9,998 bases of DNA from an uncultured Cellvibrio sp. (GTDB taxonomy: Bacteria; Pseudomonadota; Gammaproteobacteria; Pseudomonadales; Cellvibrionaceae). Numbering within the stretch: the stretch's first letter is position 1; every line of letters starts with the position of its first letter. The position numbers and the translations under genes were made by a program. Of this stretch, positions 1 to 6,882 are shown one piece after another. Where the stretch lies: positions 1 through 9,998 of the forward strand of contig CAMPIG010000148.1 of assembly GCA_946886255.1 (NCBI GenBank), written 5' to 3'. The notes beneath the pieces were generated by a model that was given only the letters and a program-made list of their open reading frames with translations, was not told where the DNA came from and searched no databases.

Positions 1-455
1 AAGGCGCGCATTGGCCGGACACACGCATCCTGCAATTGAATGATTTACCTGTCACCACCGCGTCCACGACAGATTCGTTATTCAAGATGCTGATGGCCGG
101 ACGGTTTGATTATTTTCCACGCGGTATTTCCGAAGCCTGGTTTGAGCTGGCGCAACGGCCGGAGAATAAGGATGTGGTGGTGGAAAAGAATCTGATGATC
201 GTATATCCAACGGCTATTTATTATTTCGTCCCCAAGTCGAATGAAGCACTGGCAAAACGAATTGAGCGCGGTTTGGAACAATTAATTGATACGGGCGAGT
301 TCGACAGGTTTTTCTATTCGCACGCGCGTACCAAAGCCGGCCTGGAGCAACTGGAAAAGTTTCCACGGCGCATTATTACTCTGGAAAATCCCGACTTGCC
401 TGAGGCAACACCGTTGAATAACCCGCGTTATTGGTTAACCTTATCCGGATCATGA
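1..455 (+). CDS. Family-3 solute-binding-like protein, C-terminal part (5' end outside window)
   Basis: The frame is open from base 3 of the window to the TGA at 453-455, so this is the 3' end of a longer gene; the TTG at 36 is not a credible start. About 150 residues are visible. They resemble the second lobe of periplasmic amino-acid-type solute-binding proteins (SBP_bac_3). The stretch LFKMLMAGRFDYFPRG fits the usual lobe-closing part. The tail ending NPDLPEATPL...RYW is typical of a group of such proteins in gammaproteobacteria that are often not linked to an ABC permease. Such proteins bind small polar ligands in the periplasm, or serve as sensor domains; the ligand cannot be told from this fragment. 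The last 28 bp overlap the 3' end of the convergent FeoB-associated gene, and no terminator is visible between them. I am fairly sure of the family and unsure of the role. Confidence 0.8.
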   Translation, partial: GAHWPDTRILQLNDLPVTTASTTDSLFKMLMAGRFDYFPRGISEAWFELAQRPENKDVVVEKNLMIVYPTAIYYFVPKSNEALAKRIERGLEQLIDTGEFDRFFYSHARTKAGLEQLEKFPRRIITLENPDLPEATPLNNPRYWLTLSGS

Positions 456-628
456 TGATGGGGGTTTGGGGTGGAGTCTGTCTGCGACTGGCAAGTGTTC
501 GTGCTGGCGCATCCACCACAACCGCTATCGCAACCGGTGGATTTTTTTTTGCCGACCGGTAACCAGCGGCGCACCAGAAAAACCAGCGCACCGATAACGC
601 AGAGCCCGACAATAATTTCCTGCCACAT
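428..628 (-). CDS. FeoB-associated Cys-rich membrane protein
   Basis: A 66-residue protein, the last gene of the leftward feo operon, starting 21 bp after the feoB stop. The start is supported by a strong ribosome-binding site (GGAGG, about 6 bases before the ATG). Residues 4-19 form one hydrophobic membrane segment, followed by a basic RRW and then a Cys cluster at residues 33, 37, 40 and 46, then a His/Asp-rich tail with HHH at 57-59. This layout matches the FeoB-associated Cys-rich membrane protein family (PF12669). These small proteins are thought to assist FeoB, perhaps by handling iron at the membrane. Their function is not well defined, and they may take the place of FeoC, which is absent here. 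Three lysine codons (27-29) form a run of nine A's between the membrane segment and the Cys cluster. The 3' end overlaps the convergent solute-binding-like gene by 28 bp. Confidence 0.85.
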   Translation of the reverse strand: MWQEIIVGLCVIGALVFLVRRWLPVGKKKSTGCDSGCGGCASTNTCQSQTDSTPNPHHHDPDKVNQ

Positions 629-649
629 ACGCTACCTCCGTCAGTGACA

Positions 650-2494
650 TCAATACCAGAGCATGGCGATTTGATAGGTTGCCCACGCAGCAAAATAGGC
701 CAGCGCGAACAAATAAACGGTAAAAAAAGTTGTCGCCGCGCGCGAATTGGTTTCGCGACGCACCACGGCGATGGTGGCAATACACTGTGGCGCATAGACA
801 AACCAGGCCAGATACGCGAGTGCAACCGGTAGCCCCCAACTGTTGCCGATGGCGTAGCCCAGAGCTGCATCCGCAGACTCACCACCCACCGCATACACCG
901 TTGCCAGAGCGCTGACCGCGACCTCGCGCGCTGCCATGGCGGGAATCAGGGCGATACACATCTCCCAGGTGAAACCCAGAGGGGCAAATAGCGGCTGCAT
1001 CCAGATGCCCAGACGACCGGCAAAGCTGTACTCAATGGCGGCGTGGGTCGCACCCTCCGGTGCGGCTGGATAGCTGGCGAGGAACCACAAGAGAATCGAT
1101 AGCGCCAGAATGATAGTGCCCACGCGGCGCAGGAAGATCCAGGTGCGTTCACGTAATCCGATTAACACATGATAAGCCATGGGCCAGCGATAGCTGGGCA
1201 GTTCCAGCAACAGAGGATATTCCTCCCGCGTCTGGCGGCGGCGCATGATCCAGGCGACCAAAGAGGCGCTGACGATCCCGGCCATATACAGGGCAAAGAG
1301 GGTCAAGCCCTGCACATTAAAGATCCCCCACACGGTCTGCTCCGGGATAAACGCCGCAATAATCAGCGCGTAAACCGGTAATCGGGCAGAGCAGGTCATC
1401 AGCGGCGCTACCATGATGGCGATCATCCGCTCCAGTGGGTCCTGGATCGTGCGGGTAGCCATGATGCCCGGCACCGCACAGGCAAAGCTGGACAATAAAG
1501 GAATAAACGAGCGACCGGACAAACCGATACCGCGCATGGGGCGATCCAGCAAAAACGCAGCGCGGGTGAGATAACCGGAGTCTTCGAGGATGAGGATAAA
1601 GAAGAACAGGATAACGATCTGCGGCAAGAAAATAATGACGCCGCCCATGCCCGCGATCAGGCCGTTAACAATAAAGTCTTGCAGCACGCCTTCGGGTAGT
1701 GTCGCTGCGGCGCCGTCGGCAAGAAAGGTGGTGCCTGCATCAATCAAATCCATCACCGGCCCCGCCCAGGCGAAGACCGCTTGAAAGATCACCAGCAGGA
1801 TACTGAACAGGATAATCAGCCCCAGGATCGGATGCATAACAAACGCATCGAGCCGGTCCTGCCAGCGTGGCGCCGTGTCCGGCTGCACAACAAACTGCGA
1901 CATCAGCGCTTCAATATGGTGGTAAGAGGCTTCTACCGATTGGTGTTCACGAGGCGTGCGAACCACATCGGACTGGGTTTGATCGACGGCAAAGTCGGCC
2001 AAGGCCTTGCGCAACGCATCGGCGCCATGGTTGTGAACCGCGACCGTTTCGACGACGGGAATTCCGAGGGCGTGCGATAAACCCGCCACATCGATAGTAA
2101 TGCCGCGTTTGCGCGCCGCATCGACCTGGTTCAGTGCCAGGATCAATGGACGGTTCAGCTCTTTAAGCTCAAGTACCAGACGCAACCCCAGGCGCAAGTT
2201 AGTGGCGTCCACTACAGCAATCAACGCATCTGGTAACGTCTCACCTGACATCTTCCCAAGGATGACATCGCGGGCTACCTGTTCATCCGGTGACGTAACG
2301 AACAGGCTGTAAGTGCCTGGCAAATCCAGCAGTTCAGCGGAGCGCTGAAAACCAGCGAGTTGACCGACGCGGCGCTCAACTGTCACGCCGGGATAATTCG
2401 CCACCTTGGCGCGGGCGCCGGTCAAGCGATTGAAGAGAGAGGTTTTACCACAATTGGGATTGCCCACCAGGGCGAAACGAAGACTTGTCGACAT
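650..2494 (-). CDS. feoB: Ferrous iron transporter FeoB
   Basis: A 614-residue Fe(II) transporter of the inner membrane with an N-terminal GTPase domain. All GTPase motifs are visible: G1 GNPNCGKT (11-18), G2 threonine T38, G3 DLPG (57-60) and G4 NQVD (122-125, with Q where many GTPases have K). The membrane part begins near residue 220. It contains the FeoB gate signature GLSGRSFIPLLSSFACAVPG with Cys339, then TCSARLP with Cys368, and near the C-terminus FVYAPQCIATIAVVRRETNS, so both Gate repeats are present. It is shorter than E. coli FeoB (about 770 residues) but complete, and falls in the short form common in proteobacteria. The start ATG overlaps the feoA stop (TAATG), implying translational coupling. 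FeoA and a small Cys-rich protein flank it in the same operon. Regulation by iron is likely through the candidate Fur box upstream of feoA. Confidence 0.97.
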   Translation of the reverse strand: MSTSLRFALVGNPNCGKTSLFNRLTGARAKVANYPGVTVERRVGQLAGFQRSAELLDLPGTYSLFVTSPDEQVARDVILGKMSGETLPDALIAVVDATNLRLGLRLVLELKELNRPLILALNQVDAARKRGITIDVAGLSHALGIPVVETVAVHNHGADALRKALADFAVDQTQSDVVRTPREHQSVEASYHHIEALMSQFVVQPDTAPRWQDRLDAFVMHPILGLIILFSILLVIFQAVFAWAGPVMDLIDAGTTFLADGAAATLPEGVLQDFIVNGLIAGMGGVIIFLPQIVILFFFILILEDSGYLTRAAFLLDRPMRGIGLSGRSFIPLLSSFACAVPGIMATRTIQDPLERMIAIMVAPLMTCSARLPVYALIIAAFIPEQTVWGIFNVQGLTLFALYMAGIVSASLVAWIMRRRQTREEYPLLLELPSYRWPMAYHVLIGLRERTWIFLRRVGTIILALSILLWFLASYPAAPEGATHAAIEYSFAGRLGIWMQPLFAPLGFTWEMCIALIPAMAAREVAVSALATVYAVGGESADAALGYAIGNSWGLPVALAYLAWFVYAPQCIATIAVVRRETNSRAATTFFTVYLFALAYFAAWATYQIAMLWY

Positions 2495-2808
2495 TAACGG
2501 GATTCCGCGCTATTGATCAATTCCACACTGACTTTAGCGGCCTCAGCGCGACGAAGGGCAAACTTGGTACCGTTGACCTGAACAGCCAAGGGGTCACTAC
2601 CCAACAAACCGAACCCGATAACCTTGAGCTTGGCCCCCGGCAGAAAACCCAGCTCCTTGAGTCGCAGGGATACGCCGTTGTCTTGCTGGCCGAATAAGGG
2701 CTGGGCCAACAGCTCCACCACGCGTACCTCCGCGCCCTTGGCGCATTGGTCAAGACGTAAGGCGGGCGACTCGGTGAGCGAGGCAGCAGGGTTGAGGGCA
2801 GTGTTCAT
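2494..2808 (-). CDS. feoA: Ferrous iron transport accessory protein FeoA
   Basis: A 104-residue cytoplasmic protein with the FeoA SH3-like fold, the first gene of the feo operon. The signature LKELGFLPG is at residues 50-58, followed by GSDPLAV (70-76) and GTKFALR (80-86), the usual FeoA order. FeoA proteins are small partners that bind FeoB and are needed for full Fe(II) uptake. The first 20 or so residues are a variable extension before the conserved core. The chosen ATG has no clear Shine-Dalgarno sequence, so a slightly later start is possible, but the ATG sits at a sensible distance from the predicted promoter. The stop overlaps the feoB start by one base. Confidence 0.93.
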   Translation of the reverse strand: MNTALNPAASLTESPALRLDQCAKGAEVRVVELLAQPLFGQQDNGVSLRLKELGFLPGAKLKVIGFGLLGSDPLAVQVNGTKFALRRAEAAKVSVELINSAESR

Positions 2809-2826
2809 AAGAGTGGGAATCTATAT

Positions 2827-2845
2827 GCAAATGAGAGTAATTACT
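2827..2845 (-). promoter_or_regulatory. Candidate Fur box upstream of feoA
   Basis: The 19 bases read on the plus strand match the classical Fur consensus GATAATGATAATCATTATC at 12 of 19 positions by my count, and at 11 of 19 on the other strand. The site lies 18 bp upstream of the feoA ATG and overlaps the start point expected from the candidate promoter, where Fur normally represses. Known biology: feo operons are commonly Fur-controlled. The match is moderate and the region is AT-rich, so this is plausible rather than proven. Confidence 0.45.
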
Positions 2846-2849
2846 AAAA

Positions 2850-2878
2850 AGAATACTCGATTTGTGCGGGGGTAGCAA
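2850..2878 (-). promoter_or_regulatory. Candidate sigma-70 promoter of the feo operon
   Basis: On the minus strand, TTGCTA (2878 down to 2873) and TATTCT (2855 down to 2850) are separated by exactly 17 bp. Each matches the -35 or -10 consensus at 4 of 6 positions. The predicted start point falls near 2843, inside the Fur-box-like sequence and about 35 bases before the feoA ATG. Recognised by eye only. Confidence 0.4.
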
Positions 2879-3111
2879 TTTGATGCTGTCCGTCTGCGGT
2901 GACGATATCGGTAAAGTTGGGTATGGAGAGGTTGAATGGTTTACGGATGATCACTGAACCCGTGGCACAGCATAGAGTCCTAGCGAAAGGTTATCTCCTG
3001 TGCCGGATTGCAAGAAGGCGCAAGTTTTTTCTCCTTTGCTAGTGACTCTGACCGAATTCTTCCCTAATCTCGGCAAAGGGCATCTCATCCAATCGCGCAA
3101 GGATTTTCTGT

Positions 3112-3936
3112 ATGGCTAATGAGCAAAACAAATCGATCACCACCACGGTAGTTCTGGTGTTGGTTGCGGCTGTTGTGGTTGCGGCAATTGTGTTCTTTTA
3201 TTGGCGTCCGGCAAAAGAAGAAGACAAAAATGTCTCGCTTCCCCCTCCGTCTGTACAGCCTGAGTCGGAACAAACCCCTGAGCCAGAGCCGGCCCGACCC
3301 GTTTATGAAGCACCCGAGCCAGAACCTCAGGAAGAGCCCCTGCCTGAATTAAGTAACAGCGATCAAAGTGTATTGGATGCCTTTGGCAAGCTCGCGGCCG
3401 ATGCGCCGACCATGATTGTGCCGGAAGAGGTCATACGCAAATTTGTTCGAGCGGTGAATGCTGTTGAAGAAGGGAAGGTGGTTCATGAATACCGTCCATT
3501 GGTCTCGCCGGCGCCACCGTTTCAGGTGGAACGCGATGGCACGGTGGAGGAGCAGCAGGTGCAACAATACATCTTGTCGGAAGAGAACTATCGTCGTTAT
3601 GACAAATATGTAGCGACATTTGCAGCCATAGACACTGACGCGTTGGCTGCCTTGTACAAACGTTTCTATCCGTTGCTGGAAGAAGCCTATCGTGAGATGG
3701 GGCTGAAAAAAGGCAACTTTCACACGGTAATGCTAGGTGCCATCGACAATTTATTGGCCGCACCGGTAGTGGAAGAAGAGATCCTGTTGGTGCGTCCCAA
3801 AGTGTTTTATCAGTACGCAGATCCCGCGCTGGAGAAACTCCCGGCTTCGCACAAACTGTTGCTGAGAATGGGGCCAGACAACACCCGTCGCTTACAAGAA
3901 AGCTTGGGGAACTTGCGCGTCAAATTAGCTGAATAA
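3112..3936 (+). CDS. DUF3014 domain protein, single-pass membrane anchored
   Basis: A 274-residue protein of unknown function. Residues 1-8 are polar, about 9-30 form one hydrophobic membrane segment ending FFYW, and about 31-80 are a linker rich in proline and glutamate (repeats of PEPEP type) likely to span the periplasm. Residues 80-274 are a soluble domain that I recognise as DUF3014 (PF11219), with the conserved YDKYVATFAAID and FYPLLEEAYREMG stretches and a helical C-terminus. With a short N-terminus before the membrane segment, the domain is probably periplasmic. The start is supported by AAGGA before the ATG. It is transcribed away from feo and seems to be a single-gene unit. Nothing ties it to iron uptake or to the receptor module downstream. 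Confidence 0.85.
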   Translation: MANEQNKSITTTVVLVLVAAVVVAAIVFFYWRPAKEEDKNVSLPPPSVQPESEQTPEPEPARPVYEAPEPEPQEEPLPELSNSDQSVLDAFGKLAADAPTMIVPEEVIRKFVRAVNAVEEGKVVHEYRPLVSPAPPFQVERDGTVEEQQVQQYILSEENYRRYDKYVATFAAIDTDALAALYKRFYPLLEEAYREMGLKKGNFHTVMLGAIDNLLAAPVVEEEILLVRPKVFYQYADPALEKLPASHKLLLRMGPDNTRRLQESLGNLRVKLAE

Positions 3937-3945
3937 ATGCTCATG

Positions 3946-3977
3946 CCAGCAGGGTGCTTTGGTTGGCGCCTTGCTGG
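3946..3977 (+). terminator. Strong hairpin after the DUF3014 gene, without a T-tract
   Basis: Arms CCAGCAGGGTGC (3946-3957) and GCGCCTTGCTGG (3966-3977) pair over 12 positions, two of them G-U, around an 8-base loop. It starts 9 bp after the DUF3014 stop, the usual place for a terminator, but no run of T follows on either strand. It may stop or protect the mRNA 3' end. A 10-bp palindrome ACAGCGCTGT follows immediately at 3979-3988. Confidence 0.45.
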
Positions 3978-4116
3978 TACAGCGCTGTCATTCCGATAAA
4001 AACTTTTCATATATTTTCTTTTCTTTATCCCCTCTTTAACAAAATTTACCTTCATCCCACTGATTTTTAAGACAAAAGCGGTTTTTAACGGCTGAAAGCA
4101 TGGCTTTATGTCGCTA

Positions 4117-4143
4117 TTGACAACGTTGTCCCTCGGGTTTAAT
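4117..4143 (+). promoter_or_regulatory. Candidate promoter of the TonB-dependent receptor gene
   Basis: A perfect -35 TTGACA (4117-4122) and a near-perfect -10 TTTAAT (4138-4143, 5 of 6) are spaced 15 bp apart. That is shorter than the ideal 17, so the exact -10 is uncertain. The start point would be near 4150, giving a leader of about 85 bases. The first operator palindrome overlaps the -35 hexamer and the second begins at the expected start point. Confidence 0.5.
4119..4130. promoter_or_regulatory. Palindromic operator 1 (GACAACGTTGTC), LacI-family type
   Basis: A perfect 12-bp palindrome with a central CG, the hallmark of LacI/GalR-family operators. It overlaps the -35 element of the receptor promoter. 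An identical copy starts 32 bp further on, about three helical turns, so both sites face the same side of the DNA. The cognate regulator gene is not in the window, so the effector is unknown. Confidence 0.7.
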
Positions 4144-4150
4144 GTCGACC

Positions 4151-4162
4151 GACAACGTTGTC
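4151..4162. promoter_or_regulatory. Palindromic operator 2 (GACAACGTTGTC), LacI-family type
   Basis: A second exact copy of the same 12-bp palindrome, lying at the expected transcription start of the receptor gene. Binding here would block initiation or early elongation. The 32-bp phasing with the first copy suggests cooperative binding. This copy falls inside the open frame that begins at 4142, which is one reason to reject that upstream start. Confidence 0.7.
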
Positions 4163-4234
4163 CAGTGCGCATCCTTAATTGCTGGCGGGTTGTCACGACT
4201 AATGGCTATATCAAAAGAATCAGAGGGGATAATC

Positions 4235-6766
4235 ATGGCTATCAAATTAAGAGATGCAATAAAAGCGGTAAATAGGTCCGCCGCAATATACGGTACGGCA
4301 GCCACCTTGGCGTTGACCGGTGTTGCGGCCAGTGCGCAGGAAGTGGTTGATGAAATAGTGGTGACGGGGATTCGGGGAGCATTGAAGCAGGGCCTGGATA
4401 CCAAGCGCGCTGCCGATGCAGTAGTAGACTCAATTGCTTCCGAGGATATCGGTAAATTTCCAGATAAAAACATTGCTGAATCCTTGCAGCGCATTCCCGG
4501 CATTCAAGTTCAAAAAGGGTTAACAGGTGAAGGTCAGAATGTCAGTATCCGTGGTGTAGACCCTCAATTAACGCTGACGCAATTGAATGGTCAATCGGTT
4601 GCCAGTACAGAGTGGTTCGTATTGTCTGCCGCGCAGCGTGGTTTTAATTTCGACATGATGCCATCTGAGATGGTTGCCGGGTTGGACGTATACAAGTCTT
4701 CAATGGCCAAACTGGATGAGGGTGGTATTGGTGGTACGGTAATCATGAAAACTCGCCGTCCGCTGGATATGGATTCTTTGAGTTTATTCGGATCGATCGA
4801 ATATCGCGAAGCTGATTTGTCAAACGAAGATGGCATGGCTTTTAGCGGCATGGCAAGTTGGAAAAACGATAGCGAGACCTTTGGCGCTTTGGTGGCTTAC
4901 GCTTCCTCTGATGAAGTCGGAGCGCGCACCACTGGTGAGAACTATTGGGGATGGGGAGCGGGTAATGCATTTTTCGATCAAAGTCGCGAGCGTGAAGCGC
5001 TTGATTTAACGTTGCAATTTGCCCCGATTGATGGCCTCAATCTGGTCCTGCATGGCTTTACATCTGAATTGGTTGCAGATAACACCAACCATAATATGTT
5101 GGTTATTCCCTCTGACGGTGCTCGCGGCACCATCACACCAACGCCCGGCGTGCGTAACAGTGCAAATGGCGCTCCTCTTGCCGGAACCATCACCGGTAAC
5201 GGAACAAGTCCTTTCCTTGTGGCTTTGGATTCAAACTCTCGTGAAGCCGAAATGACGACTGACGTCATCGACTTTGATGTCACCTATGAAGGTGATGGAT
5301 ATACACTGCATGGTCAGTTGGGTAAGACAGAATCAGAAGGTGGCACACAGCTTGAGTATGGTGATACGTGGGGTGCGCCAAGTGTCTCAAGCGGCACAAT
5401 TGATTTTGATTTTTCCGGTAATCAAGTAGGTTATCAAGTTGATAATCTGGATATGACTAACGGTACATTGTTTGAATCAGGTGATCCGCGTATCGGCAGA
5501 ACACCACGTACTCAGGAAGAAACCTACGCTCAATTCGATTTTAAAAAAGAATTAGAGCTAGGAATTCTCAGCTCCGTAGAAGCTGGTGTGAAGGTGCGTG
5601 ATTCAGAGTTTGCTAAAGAGCAATATTCTTCCACGCTCACGCCGGGTTTTAATGCAGATATCACTATCGATACCTATAACGCAGGTTTAACTCCCTCATT
5701 AAATCCTGAAGGTGGAAGCTCTTTAAGCGTAAGTCGCTTTGTTATCCCCGATATGCGCGCTTATTCAAAACTTATGCTGGAAAATGCCACTTTTCAGGAA
5801 GCAAGAGCTGGCTATGGCAAAGTAAGCGAAGAGATAACAGCTTTATACACTCAAGCTAATTTTGCGGGGGATAACTACAGCGGTAATATCGGCGTGCGTT
5901 ATGTGGACACCGATGCATCTAATGAGGGCTATGATCCGTCATTGACCACTATCGAAAAAGGAAGTTACAACTATGACAAATGGTTGCCTAGCTTCAACTT
6001 AAAAGTAGATTTGACGGATGACGTAGTTTTACGTGCTTCGGCGGCTAAAGTTATGGCTCGTGCATCCTATGCCGATCTTGATCCGTCCTATGGTGCACCT
6101 AACCCCACCTTGATGACTGCAACGCAAGGCAACATTGAGCTCGATCCTTTTCTTGCCAATCAGTATGACCTTGGTGTCGAGTGGTATTTTGCGGAAGCAT
6201 CTATCGTATCAGCAACCATATTCAGGAAAGATATAGACTCTTTCATTATCAATGAACCAGTTGTCAAGTATGTACCTGATGCTGACAATCCAGGTGACTG
6301 GACAGTAAGTACGCCCACCAATGGTAAGGGTGGCTCTCTTGATGGTATTGAGTTGCAATACCAGCAGGACTTTGGTAACGGCTTCGGTGCATTAGTGAAT
6401 TACACCTATGCAACGGGTGATGGTACTGATGCGGCTGGCGAGACGGTCGATCTTCCTGGTTTATCAGAGAACTCCTATAACCTGACGGGCTATTATGAGA
6501 ATGATATATTCTCTGTGCGTATGGCATACACGTGGCGTGATCAGTACCTTGCTCGTGGACTAAGTATTGGAAACCGCAGTTATGTTGATGATACCGCTCA
6601 GCTCGATGCAGCATTTGTATATCATGCTACGGATTATCTGGACATAACTTTAGAGGGTGTGAATCTTACTAATGAGGTCGTATATGAATATCAACCTAAT
6701 GGTGATATTTCTGTGCACTCAGAGGCAGGTGCACGCTACTTTCTTGGAGCTAAATTTCGCTTTTAA
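4235..6766 (+). CDS. TonB-dependent outer-membrane receptor (carbohydrate-type)
   Basis: An 843-residue outer-membrane receptor that would import a ligand using TonB energy. I chose the ATG at 4235 because AGAGGGG lies 6 bases upstream and a signal peptide follows directly; the frame is also open from 4142 and from an ATG at 4202, but those add a non-signal extension and the former would put operator 2 in the coding sequence. The signal peptide covers residues 1-34, with cleavage after ASA. A TonB box, DEIVVTG, is at 39-45. The plug follows (DIGKFPDKNIAESLQRIPG about 72-90, then a SIRGVDP stretch), then a 22-strand-type barrel ending in phenylalanine. It resembles the Xanthomonas-Caulobacter type receptor family (TIGR01782), used mostly for oligosaccharides. 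The mature protein has no cysteine. LacI-type operators upstream argue for a sugar rather than iron. The substrate is not known. Confidence 0.93.
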   Translation: MAIKLRDAIKAVNRSAAIYGTAATLALTGVAASAQEVVDEIVVTGIRGALKQGLDTKRAADAVVDSIASEDIGKFPDKNIAESLQRIPGIQVQKGLTGEGQNVSIRGVDPQLTLTQLNGQSVASTEWFVLSAAQRGFNFDMMPSEMVAGLDVYKSSMAKLDEGGIGGTVIMKTRRPLDMDSLSLFGSIEYREADLSNEDGMAFSGMASWKNDSETFGALVAYASSDEVGARTTGENYWGWGAGNAFFDQSREREALDLTLQFAPIDGLNLVLHGFTSELVADNTNHNMLVIPSDGARGTITPTPGVRNSANGAPLAGTITGNGTSPFLVALDSNSREAEMTTDVIDFDVTYEGDGYTLHGQLGKTESEGGTQLEYGDTWGAPSVSSGTIDFDFSGNQVGYQVDNLDMTNGTLFESGDPRIGRTPRTQEETYAQFDFKKELELGILSSVEAGVKVRDSEFAKEQYSSTLTPGFNADITIDTYNAGLTPSLNPEGGSSLSVSRFVIPDMRAYSKLMLENATFQEARAGYGKVSEEITALYTQANFAGDNYSGNIGVRYVDTDASNEGYDPSLTTIEKGSYNYDKWLPSFNLKVDLTDDVVLRASAAKVMARASYADLDPSYGAPNPTLMTATQGNIELDPFLANQYDLGVEWYFAEASIVSATIFRKDIDSFIINEPVVKYVPDADNPGDWTVSTPTNGKGGSLDGIELQYQQDFGNGFGALVNYTYATGDGTDAAGETVDLPGLSENSYNLTGYYENDIFSVRMAYTWRDQYLARGLSIGNRSYVDDTAQLDAAFVYHATDYLDITLEGVNLTNEVVYEYQPNGDISVHSEAGARYFLGAKFRF

Positions 6767-6796
6767 TCGCGAAAGTAGCTTCCTAAGTTAATGAAG

Positions 6797-6831
6797 AAGG
6801 AAGGTAGCGAAAGTTACCTTCCTTTTTTTTT
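6797..6831 (+). terminator. Intrinsic terminator after the receptor gene
   Basis: Arms AAGGAAGGTA (6797-6806) and TACCTTCCTT (6815-6824) pair perfectly; a further G-U and C-G pair leaves a GAAA tetraloop (6809-6812). A run of nine T's (6823-6831) follows. This is a textbook Rho-independent terminator, 30 bp after the receptor stop. Two further T6 runs separated by single G's follow (6833-6838, 6840-6845). The next gene starts only about 50 bp downstream with no clear promoter, so read-through may supply it. Confidence 0.93.
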
Positions 6832-6882
6832 GTTTTTTGTTTTTTGTTTGGCTATGTTAAAGAGGTGTATAAGTTTCTAATT

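Larger units (their letters stand above)
2809..3111. other. Divergent spacer between feoA and the DUF3014 gene
   Basis: This 303-base gap holds the feo promoter and Fur-box candidate at its left end and the ribosome-binding site of the DUF3014 gene (AAGGA about 8 bases before its ATG) at its right end. In the middle, roughly 2881-3095, I see no convincing gene, RNA, repeat or terminator, and no promoter for the rightward gene that I would defend. Confidence 0.6.
3937..4234. other. Regulatory region upstream of the TonB-dependent receptor gene
   Basis: This 298-base gap holds the hairpin after the DUF3014 gene, a 10-bp palindrome (3979-3988), an AT-rich stretch about 3990-4100, the promoter bracketed by two identical palindromic operators (4117-4162), and a leader of about 85 bases with the receptor's ribosome-binding site. 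No coding region is convincing: the frame open from 4142 is an upstream extension of the receptor gene. Confidence 0.7.

Noticed and set aside
376..894. Long minus-strand open frame of 172 codons overlapping feoB and the FeoB-associated gene
   Set aside because: It is a shadow in another frame of two well-recognised genes; its composition is Arg/Ser/Pro-rich as expected of a GC-rich shadow frame.
1781..2080. Plus-strand open frame of 99 codons inside feoB
   Set aside because: It runs antisense to intact feoB, resembles no family and has no sensible start context.
3039..3146. Minus-strand frame of about 35 codons from a GTG, ending with a protein-like stretch (about MPFAEIREEFGQSH)
   Set aside because: It overlaps the start of the DUF3014 gene on the opposite strand, has only GTG starts with no clear ribosome-binding site, and I recognise no family. 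Protein-like look over 20 codons is weak evidence.
3990..4060. AT-rich stretch upstream of the receptor as a possible Fur box
   Set aside because: No arrangement resembling the Fur consensus was found, and the LacI-type palindromes already explain control.
4114..4503. Minus-strand open frame of 129 codons across the receptor promoter and 5' end
   Set aside because: It is antisense to the receptor signal peptide and plug, and includes both operators; a shadow frame.
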